A stretch of 64,000 bases of DNA from an uncultured Flavihumibacter sp. (lineage in GTDB: Bacteria; Bacteroidota; Bacteroidia; Chitinophagales; Chitinophagaceae). Below are positions 16,472 through 25,862 of the stretch, in pieces. How positions within the stretch are numbered: the stretch's first letter is position 1; every line of letters starts with the position of its first letter. The notes beneath the pieces were generated by a model that ran no database searches, had not been told where the DNA came from, and saw nothing but the letters and a program-made list of their open reading frames with translations. The position numbers and the translations under genes were made by a program. The stretch is from contig CABHOY010000051.1 of NCBI GenBank assembly GCA_902168105.1, forward strand, positions 1 through 64,000. Reading direction: 5' to 3'.

Positions 16472-19400
16472 TCATTTAATAAAATAATCCACCTTTGTGA
16501 TGCCCAGTTTTTTCATCTTGGAATGAAGCGTTGTACTGGGAACTTCCAATATCTCAGCAGCCCCGCCAATACCGGAAATTTTACCGCTGCATCTCTTTAG
16601 AACATCAATGATATAACTACGCTCGATCTGCTCCAGTGTGACGTTATAAAAGCCCTGCATCTGTTTATTCTCCTCACGTCGCGGAAGGTGAATTTCTTTT
16701 AATACAGGCCCGTCGCATAAGAGGATACTTCTTTCTATCAGGTGCTCAAGCTCTCTCACATTGCCAGGCCATGGATAGTATTTTAGTTCCTGCAATACCT
16801 GCGGAGAAACGCCAGTCACCTTCTTCCCGCTGTTTTTACTGAATTTGGCGACGAAGAAATTAACCAATGGCTCAATATCTTCCTGTCTCTCCCTTAAAGG
16901 TGGCAAACCGATGGGGAACACATTCAACCGATAATAAAGATCAGATCTGAAACGGCCTGCCTGCACTTCTGCTTCCAGGTCACGGTTAGTAGCCGCAATG
17001 ACGCGTACGTCCACTTTAATGGTCGTCCTCCCGCCAATTCGTTCGAACTCGCGCTCCTGCAGCACACGCAGCAGTTTTACCTGCAGTTCCAACGGCATCT
17101 CTCCTATCTCATCTAAAAACAAGGTACTGTTATTAGCCAGCTCGAACTTACCGATCCTCCGGTCTATCGCACCGGTGAAAGCTCCTTTCTCATGACCGAA
17201 AAGTTCGCTTTCTATCAAATGAGCAGGCAAGGCAGCGCAGTTAACCTTTACCATCAACTTACTCTTACGCGGAGATGCGTTATGAATGGCCCGTGCAATT
17301 AGCTCCTTGCCCGTGCCTGTTTCGCCTGTTAAAAGCACCGTCGATCCGGAATCTGCAACGTTCGTTATGAGATGATATACCTTCTGCATCTCGGCCCCAC
17401 TGCCCACTATCTCTGAAAAATTATAGATCGTCTGGATCTGCTCTTTCAGATAAGCATTTTCTCTTTCCAGCTTCTGCTTATACTCCAGCACCTTTTCATT
17501 AGCACGGATATTTGAGATCGCGATAGATATCTGCGCACAAATACCTTTCAGGATAGTGAGATTGAGCTCGTCCGTCAGTAACCAGAGTGTGCCCACATTT
17601 ACATTCCCGACACGCAGCGGAGCCCCATAGGCATTTCGTTTCCCCACGTTTTTCCAGAACTGGATATAAGGGCTTTTATTACCAGCCCGCAACTCTTCCT
17701 CAACATTGAATATGATCGGCACCTCATTGTTCAGGACCCTGGCAGACAATTCTTCACTGGTATCTATACTCTTTGATGCCAGGAATTTAAACCCGGAGTT
17801 ATCATTATCAAAAACGCTTTCGTCATACATGTAAGAGCTCAGCGTAACGCCATCGTCCTCTATGATGCGGATCATAGCAAGCTTCATGTTCAGCACCTTC
17901 CACAGCACACGGGAAATGGCCTCTTGCAGATCATCTTTGGTACGCACCGCCGCCACACTATGACTGAACTCGACCAGGAATGATTGCTCTTTCTCCCTGC
18001 GTAGTAATTCATCATTTGCGAGGCTGTTATACATGGCAATGGAGATCTGTGCACATATGCCCTGTAACAGCTGCATATTGATCTCATCAATACCCAGCCA
18101 CAGCACACCCAGCTTCGTATCTCCCGTACGCAAGGTCATACCCACCATTGTTCTGAGTCCGATCTTTCTCCAGAAGTGCAGATAACTGGCATTGTTACCA
18201 CGATTGATCTCCGAATTCACACTAAAGAAAATAGGTATCTCACTATTGAGCACCCTATCCTGTAATCCATCGTTAATAGGAAACTTTGTAGCTATTATCT
18301 CTTTCAGGTCTTCATCATCTTCCGCAGTATTTGCATCATCACAGATATAATGGCTCATAGTGGTCTGGCTCTCGTCGATCCTCCGGATAACATATCCCAG
18401 TTGCGGATTTAATTTCCGCAGACAATTACGCACCGCTTCAGAAAGGTCTTCCTTACTTCTTACAGCAGCAATATCGCTACTGAAATCCAACAGGAACGAT
18501 TTCTCATTCTCTCGTTTTAATATCTCTTCATTAGCTGAAATATTGCTGATAACGGTAAAAAGCTGCCCGGATATCCGCTGAATGATATTTACCGCATCTT
18601 TACCAAAGCTACCCACCTGGTCAGCAAATAAGATCAGGCTGTACTTAGAAGAGCCCTCATCACCCAGTATCTTCACGATCATTTCACGGGCGCCCACCTC
18701 GTAGTGCAACTTAAACCATATGGGAGTCCTTGTCATGTCGAAAGACTTCATATCAAAGACAAGCGGCTTATAGTAAAGAGAGGCGATATCGTAGATGCCA
18801 TCTTCAACAGGCGTGGGTATATAAAGTGCATCCCCCACATCCGTCAGCTCCCGGAACCGGGCCTCTTCGTCAACCAGGTAAGCCTTATAACACTCCTCTC
18901 TTTCATCCATTACCGTTATCATGCTATGAGAAAAAGAGAATACCTCTTTGAGGCCTGAACTGATGATCTTCAACAGGTCCCGCCGGCTCCTCACTTTTAC
19001 CATATCATTACTTAACGACAACATCACTTCATTGATCCATTCTTCATGTTTTGTTTCCTCATTTTTGATGATATTGACTACTGCGTTGGTGATCTGAGGA
19101 GCAATGCCGTTGATGATCCGTTTAAATGCCTCGGTAAAACTGATGGTATCATTTGCATATATATGCAGGAAGGCAAACGGCAGCCCCTTGCATTTCAGCG
19201 GAGTCATTAAGATCTCCCTGACACCCACTTCATAGTTTGCTCTCAAAAACCCCGGACACTGCGGATCATCCAGCTCATCTTCCAGAATATAGGTCGTCGG
19301 TCCGTCGTTACTCAGTATTTGCTGAATGAATGGCACATTCAACGGAAAACGTCCTGACACAAGTGAAGGATAATCTGAGCGATCCTTAATGGGGGAGGAA

Positions 19401-19681
19401 TTGTGGTCGAGCAGGAAAGGGGTATATATACCTGCTTCTAAGTCTATAAGGGTGATAATGGTGTGGGAAAAGGGAAACAATTCCTTGATCCTTGAGGCAA
19501 ACAACATTATCAGATCGTCTTTCTCCCTGATCCTCGTTATGTCGTCACCCAGCTCCAGGAGTATCCTGCGCTCATTTTCCAATGACTTTATCCGCTGTTC
19601 TAATGTTTCACTAGCATTTTCAACGGTGAGGCCATTTACTTTCCGGTTCACGGCGGTTGTACTAACCTTCATTTTTTCCAT
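16472..19681 (-). CDS. Sigma-54-dependent activator with four GAF-like modules
   Basis: The 1069-residue protein has four successive GAF-like sensory modules of about 180 residues (about 28-210, 215-400, 400-585, 585-755), each opening with a helix such as ILKRENEKSFLLDFSSDIAA. The last two are close copies (KEDLSEAVRNCLRK / KDDLQEAISRVLWK). A coiled linker leads to a sigma-54 AAA+ domain with Walker A GETGTGKE (about 784-791), the sigma-54 contact loop GAFTGA (about 830) and LFLDEIGEMP. A FIS-type HTH closes it (GGAAEILEVPSTTLHSKMKK). The layout resembles FhlA-type activators, with more GAF modules than usual. Three candidate target promoters lie within 6.5 kb. The ligand is unknown. Confidence 0.93.
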   Translation of the reverse strand: MEKMKVSTTAVNRKVNGLTVENASETLEQRIKSLENERRILLELGDDITRIREKDDLIMLFASRIKELFPFSHTIITLIDLEAGIYTPFLLDHNSSPIKDRSDYPSLVSGRFPLNVPFIQQILSNDGPTTYILEDELDDPQCPGFLRANYEVGVREILMTPLKCKGLPFAFLHIYANDTISFTEAFKRIINGIAPQITNAVVNIIKNEETKHEEWINEVMLSLSNDMVKVRSRRDLLKIISSGLKEVFSFSHSMITVMDEREECYKAYLVDEEARFRELTDVGDALYIPTPVEDGIYDIASLYYKPLVFDMKSFDMTRTPIWFKLHYEVGAREMIVKILGDEGSSKYSLILFADQVGSFGKDAVNIIQRISGQLFTVISNISANEEILKRENEKSFLLDFSSDIAAVRSKEDLSEAVRNCLRKLNPQLGYVIRRIDESQTTMSHYICDDANTAEDDEDLKEIIATKFPINDGLQDRVLNSEIPIFFSVNSEINRGNNASYLHFWRKIGLRTMVGMTLRTGDTKLGVLWLGIDEINMQLLQGICAQISIAMYNSLANDELLRREKEQSFLVEFSHSVAAVRTKDDLQEAISRVLWKVLNMKLAMIRIIEDDGVTLSSYMYDESVFDNDNSGFKFLASKSIDTSEELSARVLNNEVPIIFNVEEELRAGNKSPYIQFWKNVGKRNAYGAPLRVGNVNVGTLWLLTDELNLTILKGICAQISIAISNIRANEKVLEYKQKLERENAYLKEQIQTIYNFSEIVGSGAEMQKVYHLITNVADSGSTVLLTGETGTGKELIARAIHNASPRKSKLMVKVNCAALPAHLIESELFGHEKGAFTGAIDRRIGKFELANNSTLFLDEIGEMPLELQVKLLRVLQEREFERIGGRTTIKVDVRVIAATNRDLEAEVQAGRFRSDLYYRLNVFPIGLPPLRERQEDIEPLVNFFVAKFSKNSGKKVTGVSPQVLQELKYYPWPGNVRELEHLIERSILLCDGPVLKEIHLPRREENKQMQGFYNVTLEQIERSYIIDVLKRCSGKISGIGGAAEILEVPSTTLHSKMKKLGITKVDYFIK

Positions 19682-19920
19682 GCTATAAATTGACAGATTG
19701 AAAATTCAAAATTCACTGCTTTATATACATGACAACTGACAACGCCGTATCTGGACAAATTTTGCCAAAACAGTTTACTCCCTTCTATAAATTACTCAAT
19801 TTCTATTGAAAATCAAAATCTTGTATACAGACAATGATCACACATAATGACATTTCACAAATTAGTTCCTTACGTCATATAACTCTTTCGGTTGTCAAAT
19901 ACAGTATCGCCATGGGACTG

Positions 19921-20298
19921 CTATACCTCAATAGGTATTTGTCTGCTTTTATCTTTAATGAAGTTTTTTCCCCATGCATCCAATGCGTCAAAAACGTCTT
20001 CCAGTGATCGTCCAAGTTCTGTAAGCCTGTATTCCACTTTAGGAGGAACCTGTGGATATACTTGTCTTGTTATCAGATTATCTGCTTCCATTTCCTTCAA
20101 CTGTGCCGCCAGGGTCTTGTCAGAGATGTCGTTTATAACGGCCCGCATCTCATTGAAACGCAACACGTCCTTAAACCGGAGTGCTTTGTAGATCTTTAGT
20201 TTCCATTTTCCTCCCAGTATAGCCAATGCGGCTTCCACTGAACAGTCAGCATTGAAAGTATTCTCACAGTGAAGGAGGGATGTTCTATTGTAGCTCAT
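19921..20298 (-). CDS. HxlR-family transcriptional regulator
   Basis: The protein of 125 residues from the ATG at 20298 has the HxlR signature DCSVEAALAILGGKWKLKIY (one Cys before the first helix), a winged helix with LRFNEMRAVINDISDKTLAA and QVPPKVEYRLTELG. HxlR proteins are redox- or aldehyde-responsive repressors or activators. An upstream ATG at 20337 would place the start inside the terminator at 20337-20366, so the later one is preferred. It lies between the alpha/beta hydrolase operon and the sigma-54 activator, all on the minus strand. Confidence 0.87.
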   Translation of the reverse strand: MSYNRTSLLHCENTFNADCSVEAALAILGGKWKLKIYKALRFKDVLRFNEMRAVINDISDKTLAAQLKEMEADNLITRQVYPQVPPKVEYRLTELGRSLEDVFDALDAWGKNFIKDKSRQIPIEV

Positions 20299-20336
20299 TT
20301 CGTCAAATCGCTCTAAAAGGTGTCTGAAATATTTCA

Positions 20337-20366
20337 AAAAATCCGGGAGCCCACACCCGGATTTTT
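20337..20366 (-). terminator. Terminator of the hydrolase operon
   Basis: AAAAATCCGGG and CCCGGATTTTT form a perfect 11-bp stem around an 8-base loop. On the minus strand the stem ends in a T-run directly after the hydrolase gene. Confidence 0.8.
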
Positions 20367-20405
20367 CTCTTTGATAATTGTCCCCTTGTACAGGCGGGCC
20401 TGTTT

Positions 20406-21182
20406 TTATAGTTCACCAGCTGCACGAATGATGAACGCCGCAACCTTGTCCGGCTGCGATAACATCGGAACGTGACTGGTTTTGAGTTCAAGCGTCGTTG
20501 CTTTGATCATTTTTGCTTCTGCACGCGCCAGGTCAACAGGTACCATGTGGTCTTCCAAACCAATGATGAACCATGATGGTCTGGTCTTCCAGGCTGCTGT
20601 AGATATCTTTGTTATTGTAGCCTTAACAGCCCATGGGGTTTGGGTTGCATAAATTACACTTCTGTCTTTAGCCGGCAGGTCCTGTGCAAAATGCTCGTGG
20701 ATTCCTTTGGATGACAGGTTCAGGAAATCTGAAGCATCCTTCTGAAATTCTGCACTGCCTGGTCCCGGAGGAAATGCTGATGTTACGTCACCCACTGACT
20801 GACCATCATTGGGCACTAAAGAACAAACATATAGCAGTCCTTTTACCTTCGGATCATTTCCTGCTTCCGTGATCACCATTCCACCATAAGAGTGCCCCAC
20901 CAGCAATACTGGTCCATCCATCCTGGCAATCGCCCTTTTTGTCGCTGCAACGTCATCTTCCAATGAAGTAAGCGGGTTTTGCACGGCAATCACATTAAAT
21001 CCTTTCGCCTGAAGGGTAGGAATGATCTTTTCCCAGCTGGAACCATCGGCAAAAGCGCCATGTACCAATACTACATTTTTAATTCCTTTTGAAACTGTTT
21101 GTGCCTGCGCGTTCTGTATCACTGACAAAAATGCAATTCCGGCGATTAACGCTGCTGACATAAGCTTTTTAATAATGTTCAT
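20406..21182 (-). CDS. Exported alpha/beta hydrolase
   Basis: The 258-residue protein has a signal peptide (about 1-27, ending NAQAQ) and an alpha/beta-hydrolase fold of the esterase/EstC or PHB-like type. VLVHGAFADGSSW (oxyanion region, about 38-50) and LVGHSYGGMV with nucleophile Ser (about 96) are present, together with an acid in GLEDHMVP (about 209-216) and His in KTSHVPML (about 237). It should hydrolyse small esters or similar substrates in the periplasm. It is the second gene of the unit starting with the unknown protein at 22192, 23 bp after it, so it probably falls under sigma-54-type promoter (c). Confidence 0.87.
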   Translation of the reverse strand: MNIIKKLMSAALIAGIAFLSVIQNAQAQTVSKGIKNVVLVHGAFADGSSWEKIIPTLQAKGFNVIAVQNPLTSLEDDVAATKRAIARMDGPVLLVGHSYGGMVITEAGNDPKVKGLLYVCSLVPNDGQSVGDVTSAFPPGPGSAEFQKDASDFLNLSSKGIHEHFAQDLPAKDRSVIYATQTPWAVKATITKISTAAWKTRPSWFIIGLEDHMVPVDLARAEAKMIKATTLELKTSHVPMLSQPDKVAAFIIRAAGEL

Positions 21183-21205
21183 AATTTTTTTAATTAAGAG
21201 GGTGA

Positions 21206-22192
21206 TTAACGATCAGAAGACATTTCTTCAATCCAGTCTTCTATATAAGTAAGCAGAACTTTTGAGCCGGGCCAGCCTTCATTCTTCACATATGCACCTG
21301 AAACTACCTGACCTAACGCAATACAATGGGCTGTTTCCAGTTGAAGCAACATACCAAGGCGATAGCCCGCATCAAAAAAATCTTTCCCATACCGTGGGAT
21401 ATAAATATTCTCGAATGATCTGCCGCCGAACTGGGATTGCTCTCCCCTGGAGAATAGCGTCGCCCGGTTGGAATAAAGTACGACCAGCGTATCCACATTG
21501 ATCGTGTTGAAAATGTATGAGTACCTTTCTCTTGCCCCGTATAATCTCGTTGCAGAAACAGCTTCATCGTGGACAATACCATTCAGCTTGCCCCACAATT
21601 TGTCCGCCTCATTATTGTCCAGTACCAGCGTTACCCGGCCGTAATCTGAATACTGTCCTATAATGCCAAGTATCTCATCAACTTCAAATACGAACCTTTT
21701 TGAAATATCACCCAGATGAAATACGAATTCAAAATTCCGTTTATCAAGAGGCTCAATCACATCGTAAAATATTCCGTCCCAAAAATTGGAAGCACCGTCA
21801 ACGTTTGCCCAATCCGCAAACTGAACGATCGAGCTACGGCTGAAAAGCGCCTTTAACTCTTCCAGGATCTCATCGTTCTTTATGTCATTCCATCCATAAG
21901 CAGTTCCTCTCTCTTCATCAATCTCAACATGCCAGTGTTCAGGAGCTTCCGGTCTGCTGTGATATGCATTTAATACCAGGTGGCGTATCCCCAGTCTTTC
22001 CCAGAACCTGTTGGGAATTGGCTTATCGATTCCCATGGAACTTCCACGCACATCACCACGAAAGGGATTGAAAACTTCATACTCCTTCATATGATTTAGG
22101 TACAGATCTACTGATTCATTGAAATCCTGAATGCTACCGGCCAATTTTGTCAGCAAGGCCCCCGCGTCAGGTTCATTATTTATTAGGTACAT
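21206..22192 (-). CDS. Protein of unknown function, first gene of sigma-54-linked operon
   Basis: The protein of 328 residues from the ATG at 22192 has no signal peptide or membrane segment. It is rich in aromatic and acidic residues (HSRPEAPEHWHVEIDEERGT near 110; RKLxF-type strands such as RNFEFVFHLGDISKRFVFEV near 180-199). I do not recognise a family. An earlier in-frame start at 22276 is possible; I chose 22192 because the extra 28 residues look non-coding. It lies directly behind promoter (c) and 23 bp before the alpha/beta hydrolase gene, so both are probably induced together. Confidence 0.6.
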   Translation of the reverse strand: MYLINNEPDAGALLTKLAGSIQDFNESVDLYLNHMKEYEVFNPFRGDVRGSSMGIDKPIPNRFWERLGIRHLVLNAYHSRPEAPEHWHVEIDEERGTAYGWNDIKNDEILEELKALFSRSSIVQFADWANVDGASNFWDGIFYDVIEPLDKRNFEFVFHLGDISKRFVFEVDEILGIIGQYSDYGRVTLVLDNNEADKLWGKLNGIVHDEAVSATRLYGARERYSYIFNTINVDTLVVLYSNRATLFSRGEQSQFGGRSFENIYIPRYGKDFFDAGYRLGMLLQLETAHCIALGQVVSGAYVKNEGWPGSKVLLTYIEDWIEEMSSDR

Positions 22193-22378
22193 ATCTGCTC
22201 GTTTTAAGTTTATAAACCAAGATGTCCGATATCCGTTTGTAGATAGCAAAGTCTTGCCCTGCTTTACATTTTGCAAAGCGGAGAGTAAACCAGGGTAGGT
22301 GCGGCCCTGGTGACAATAAAACCCATTGCTTATAAAATTCTGGCGATTAAGATATATTGGCCAGATACGGCCTAAGAA

Positions 22379-22394
22379 AGCAAGCGGCGGGCCA
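22379..22394 (-). promoter_or_regulatory. Sigma-54-type promoter (c)
   Basis: On the minus strand TGGCCCGCCGCTTGCT matches TGGCAC-N5-TTGCW except for one base in the -24 box. It points to the unknown gene and hydrolase operon. Confidence 0.7.
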
Positions 22395-22449
22395 TCTAAA
22401 CAAGCGATTAAATATCAATCACTTATGAAAAAGTAACGAGCATTTGTTA

Positions 22450-22493
22450 CACTGTATTTCGCCAAATGACGAATAATTGTTCTGTATTTCGAT
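22450..22493 (-). promoter_or_regulatory. Paired activator sites of promoter (c)
   Basis: CACTGTATTTCGCC (22450-22463) and TTCTGTATTTCGAT (22480-22493) share CTGTATTTCG at an exact 30-bp offset. The near edge is 56 bp from the TGG of promoter (c). The second site is in the same orientation and lacks the AGTG arm, so it is weaker than in (a) and (b). The rest of the 22193-22576 gap shows nothing else. Confidence 0.65.
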
Positions 22494-22576
22494 GTTTTTC
22501 GCGATTAATTGTATCATAAAAAAAGGCACATGGCCTCCAGACCATGTACCCTTTATATATAACCCTGAGTAAAAAG

Positions 22577-23029
22577 CTATTTAAACTTCACTGATGCCAG
22601 CAACATTTCCGGTTCATATAACTCATGCGCCATATAACGCAAACTGAGATCGCCACCCTTATGCTGCTTTTCTACCTGTAATAGTTCTTTTACTGATATT
22701 TCCATATTCTTCTCGTCATCCTTAAACGTCCATTTCTTCAACACGTCCCCTTTCTCATCTTTTATAACGATGCTCCGGCCTGTCCCGACGCCCTTATTCG
22801 TACAATGGATATACACAATACGCAGGCGGTCGTCTTCATTCGCCTTATCCAATTGTAATTTTCTTAACACAAGCGGATCGTTCACCGCCTGTTTCAAAAT
22901 AAGCTTGTTGTTGAGATAGATCTCATATCTGTCCAGTCCCCTGTTCGCCGTAAAACCAAATACGGCAATACAGAGTACAACTAACGCTAATAGTTTTAAC
23001 AACGGCTGCTTGAATGTTGTATGCTTCAT
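22577..23029 (-). CDS. Exported protein of unknown function
   Basis: The 150-residue protein has a signal peptide or N-terminal anchor (about 8-29, LLKLLALVVLCIAVFGFTAN) and a beta-rich body (DRYEIYLNNKLILKQAVNDP; KNMEISVKELLQVEKQHKGG). I do not recognise the family. It is encoded 112 bp downstream of the LytTR response regulator gene on the same strand, so it may be a target or member of that unit. The ATG at 23029 begins the signal peptide; 21 earlier codons in frame are disregarded. Confidence 0.6.
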   Translation of the reverse strand: MKHTTFKQPLLKLLALVVLCIAVFGFTANRGLDRYEIYLNNKLILKQAVNDPLVLRKLQLDKANEDDRLRIVYIHCTNKGVGTGRSIVIKDEKGDVLKKWTFKDDEKNMEISVKELLQVEKQHKGGDLSLRYMAHELYEPEMLLASVKFK

Positions 23030-23140
23030 GGCAATTCTTTTTTTAGTTAATGAATTGATGGTATCTGAAGACAATACTAGGCGAAAAACCAACGGGGTTA
23101 AAAATTAGTCTACCAACAACATGAATAATATACCAACGCC

Positions 23141-23848
23141 TTAATGACCGGTGATCAGCTTGTCCATTACCGCTTTGTAATTCCTTCCTACCGGTATCTG
23201 CTGATCCGCAATGATGATCCTGTTTTTCTCCACCCGCCTGATCTTATTTTTCGCCACAATAAATGACTTATGGACCCGTATAAAAAGCGTTTCCGGAAAC
23301 AGCTCCTGCATGGATTTGATAGAACCTTTTATCACGATCCTTCCAGTTGATGCATGGATAATGGCATAGTCCTTCAATCCCTGTATATGTGTGACATCTG
23401 CGAAAAAGAGCTTTATTTTCTGTACACCGCTTTTTACAAAAATGAATGTCGGAATATCTCCGCTGGTCTCCAGATTAGCATCATCTTTTTCTAACGACAA
23501 AAACTCTTTGATCTTATCGATCGCTTTCCGGAAGCGATCATATGAAATAGGCTTTAATAAAAAATCGATCACGCCCAGCTCATAACCTTCAAATGCATAA
23601 TCGCGGAATGCTGTTGTAAACACGGTGATCGGAGGTTGCGGTAAAGACCTGAGAAGATCTATGCCGCTTATTTCCGGCATTTCAATATCGAGGAACAATA
23701 CATCCACTGCACAATGTTTTAGATACTCCGCTCCTTCCAGCGCATTGCTAAAACTGCCGGCAAGCTCCATAGCCTCATGCCGGGCTATATAACCTTCCAG
23801 TATTTCACGGGCCAGCGGTTCATCGTCTATGAGCACACATTTCAGCAT
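23141..23848 (-). CDS. LytTR-family response regulator
   Basis: The 235-residue protein has a receiver domain (about 1-115) with acidic pocket DDEP, phospho-acceptor Asp54 in LFLDIEMPE and Lys in FLLKPISYDRF. A LytTR DNA-binding domain follows (about 130-232; FVKSGVQKIKLFF, FIRVHKSFIVAKNKI, RIIIADQQIPVGRNYK). It overlaps the 3' end of the histidine kinase gene by 7 bp, so the two are translationally coupled and form a LytS/LytR-type pair. Confidence 0.92.
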   Translation of the reverse strand: MLKCVLIDDEPLAREILEGYIARHEAMELAGSFSNALEGAEYLKHCAVDVLFLDIEMPEISGIDLLRSLPQPPITVFTTAFRDYAFEGYELGVIDFLLKPISYDRFRKAIDKIKEFLSLEKDDANLETSGDIPTFIFVKSGVQKIKLFFADVTHIQGLKDYAIIHASTGRIVIKGSIKSMQELFPETLFIRVHKSFIVAKNKIRRVEKNRIIIADQQIPVGRNYKAVMDKLITGH

Positions 23849-24885
23849 GGCAGGTTAATTTTTAAGTATACAGCATACTTATCCGGCCCGTCAATAGTTT
23901 CGAGTACATGTTTACCCGGATACAACAACTCCAACCGTTTCTTCAGGTTCAACAGTCCAATACCTCCGCTATTTGCTGTTCGCTGAATGTTACTCTTGTT
24001 GTTCCCGATGCGTATTTCAAGATCATCTGCAATACTAACAGAAATGAACAGGTAAGCATTATGCAGGGCTCTGTTCACACCATGCTTAAAAGCATTTTCA
24101 ACCAGGGGCAGTATCAGGAACGGAGGCACCCAGCACTTATCCATATTACCATCCACCGTTAAACGGATGTCTGCATTATTTCCCTGCCTGATCTTTTCCA
24201 GCTCCAGATAATTCTTAAGATAGTTGATCTCCTTCTCCAGCGGCACGAAAGCATCTTCGCTTTCATACAACATATACTCCATCAGTTCCGCCAGTTTCAA
24301 TACTACCTCGGGCGCCTCATCCGATTTTTTCAGGGTCAGCGCATATAAATTGTTCAATGCGTTAAACAGGAAGTGCGGGTTGACCTGTGAGCGGAGATAG
24401 TTCACTTCCGCCTGAAGCTTTTCGACCTGTATCTCCTGCAATTGTTTCTTTTGCTCGTACCAGTCCATACTGAATTTCAGGGCAATGGTCAGTAACAGGT
24501 ACAACGACGTATGCGTAAAATTGTAGATCAGGGATGTAGAGAGTTTCGCATACCTGTTAGGCCCCAGCACATATCCGAACAGAAAATAGTCGTAAAGGCT
24601 CTGTAATACCAAATAACCCAGCACTAACAGGATCACCCATACAAAGTACCCGCCATACCTGCGTTGCAGAAGATAACGGGGAATGAGCCAATGAATGTTA
24701 GCCCACGCAAGGGCGATGAGAAGAGACACCCGTACTACTGCACAGATGAAAAAATTAGGCAGACCGGCTTTCTGGATCAGATAGGTACGGTCATATAAAA
24801 AAATGAGGGTGACCATCACCCAGTAGGCTGCATAAAAATAACGCCGCCGTGCTATCAGGCCCTTATCAATCGTAGCACTCATCAT
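23842..24885 (-). CDS. LytS-like sensor histidine kinase
   Basis: The 347-residue protein has four hydrophobic segments (about 15-150), a short coiled coil (YEQKKQLQEIQVEKLQAEVN) and a His_kinase domain with the phospho-acceptor in SQVNPHFLFNALNNLYAL (about 170-187). The N box is LPLVENAFKHGV and a G box is SGGIGLLNLKKRL. It lacks an obvious periplasmic sensor, so it may sense through its membrane part. The ATG at 24885 starts MMSATIDKG; the 22 upstream codons look non-coding. It overlaps the response regulator gene. Confidence 0.9.
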   Translation of the reverse strand: MMSATIDKGLIARRRYFYAAYWVMVTLIFLYDRTYLIQKAGLPNFFICAVVRVSLLIALAWANIHWLIPRYLLQRRYGGYFVWVILLVLGYLVLQSLYDYFLFGYVLGPNRYAKLSTSLIYNFTHTSLYLLLTIALKFSMDWYEQKKQLQEIQVEKLQAEVNYLRSQVNPHFLFNALNNLYALTLKKSDEAPEVVLKLAELMEYMLYESEDAFVPLEKEINYLKNYLELEKIRQGNNADIRLTVDGNMDKCWVPPFLILPLVENAFKHGVNRALHNAYLFISVSIADDLEIRIGNNKSNIQRTANSGGIGLLNLKKRLELLYPGKHVLETIDGPDKYAVYLKINLPC

Positions 24886-24986
24886 ATCGGACTTTTTACT
24901 ATATACGCCATTAATGAGGAAAACGAAAAATCCAGTAGAGCAACTGCACAAAAAGTAGATGAAAGTTGTTTTAGAACGGGTCCCTG

Positions 24987-25862
24987 CTAAGTTATCGCCT
25001 TCTGTTTAATACCCGTGGAAAATGCCTTCTTGTATTCAACCGGCGTTTTCTGCGTCATGGATTTGAACTTCCTATTGAAGTAAGAAATATTATTGAAGCC
25101 GGATTGTATACTAACCTGGTTCACATCCAATGTATGCTGCTGCAATAATTTACAGGCATGCCCTATACGGATCTCTATTAAGAATTCTGAAAACGTTTTG
25201 CGGGTGTATTTTTTGAAATAACGGCAAAATGCCTCCGGCGATAAACACGCAATAGATGCAATTTCGTTTAACGTGATCTCCTCGCTGAAGTTCTTGAGGA
25301 TATAATCAAACACCTTCCCCATCCTTTCAGATTCCACATGATCCAGTTTGCTGGTGAAGCCACGGCTGGAAAGCAGCTCAAACTCGGATGACTTGGATAA
25401 GACATCAAGAATAGCCAGTAGTTGAATGATCACTTCCGTTTCATCTAATCTTAGCAAAGACCGTATCATGGAAGTCACTTTGACCAGTGTATGACCTGTA
25501 AAGGTGTATCCCCGCACCGACTGGTCCAGCAATGCCCTGATCAGCTTAAAAGGAGCTTTGTCAAAGAAATCCTTTCCAAGAAAATCTTCATTGAACTGTA
25601 TAACGATCTGGTGAATATCCCGGTTCTCTGCAAGATGTTTGTTGTTATAGGTATGCGGAAGATCGGGACCGAACAGACACAGGTCGCCGGATGAAAACTC
25701 TGAAATATTATCACCGACAAAACGTTTACCCGACCCCCTAAGGATCAACAGTAATTCATATTCCGGATGATGATGAAGTGGAAACTCACTGATCTCAAAA
25801 TGTTCCTCTTTAACTACCAGAATATTGGATGAAGGTATAATACTCTCTCTATACAGTTTCAT
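24987..25862 (-). CDS. AraC-family regulator with cupin sensor domain
   Basis: The 291-residue protein has an N-terminal cupin (about 15-110; FPLHHHPEYELLLILRGSGK with the His cluster, and FGPDLPHTYNN) and two HTH motifs at the C-terminus (about 190-285; NEIASIACLSPEAFCRYFKK and QVSIQSGFNNISYFNRKFKS). It is transcribed away from the GH127 gene at 26255, so it is the likely sugar-responsive regulator of that gene (inference from divergent arrangement). Confidence 0.88.
   Translation of the reverse strand: MKLYRESIIPSSNILVVKEEHFEISEFPLHHHPEYELLLILRGSGKRFVGDNISEFSSGDLCLFGPDLPHTYNNKHLAENRDIHQIVIQFNEDFLGKDFFDKAPFKLIRALLDQSVRGYTFTGHTLVKVTSMIRSLLRLDETEVIIQLLAILDVLSKSSEFELLSSRGFTSKLDHVESERMGKVFDYILKNFSEEITLNEIASIACLSPEAFCRYFKKYTRKTFSEFLIEIRIGHACKLLQQHTLDVNQVSIQSGFNNISYFNRKFKSMTQKTPVEYKKAFSTGIKQKAIT

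Noticed and set aside
19896..19906. Half-site AAATACAGTA before the sigma-54 activator
   Set aside because: Single weak half-site without a sigma-54 promoter at the right distance; autoregulation cannot be claimed.
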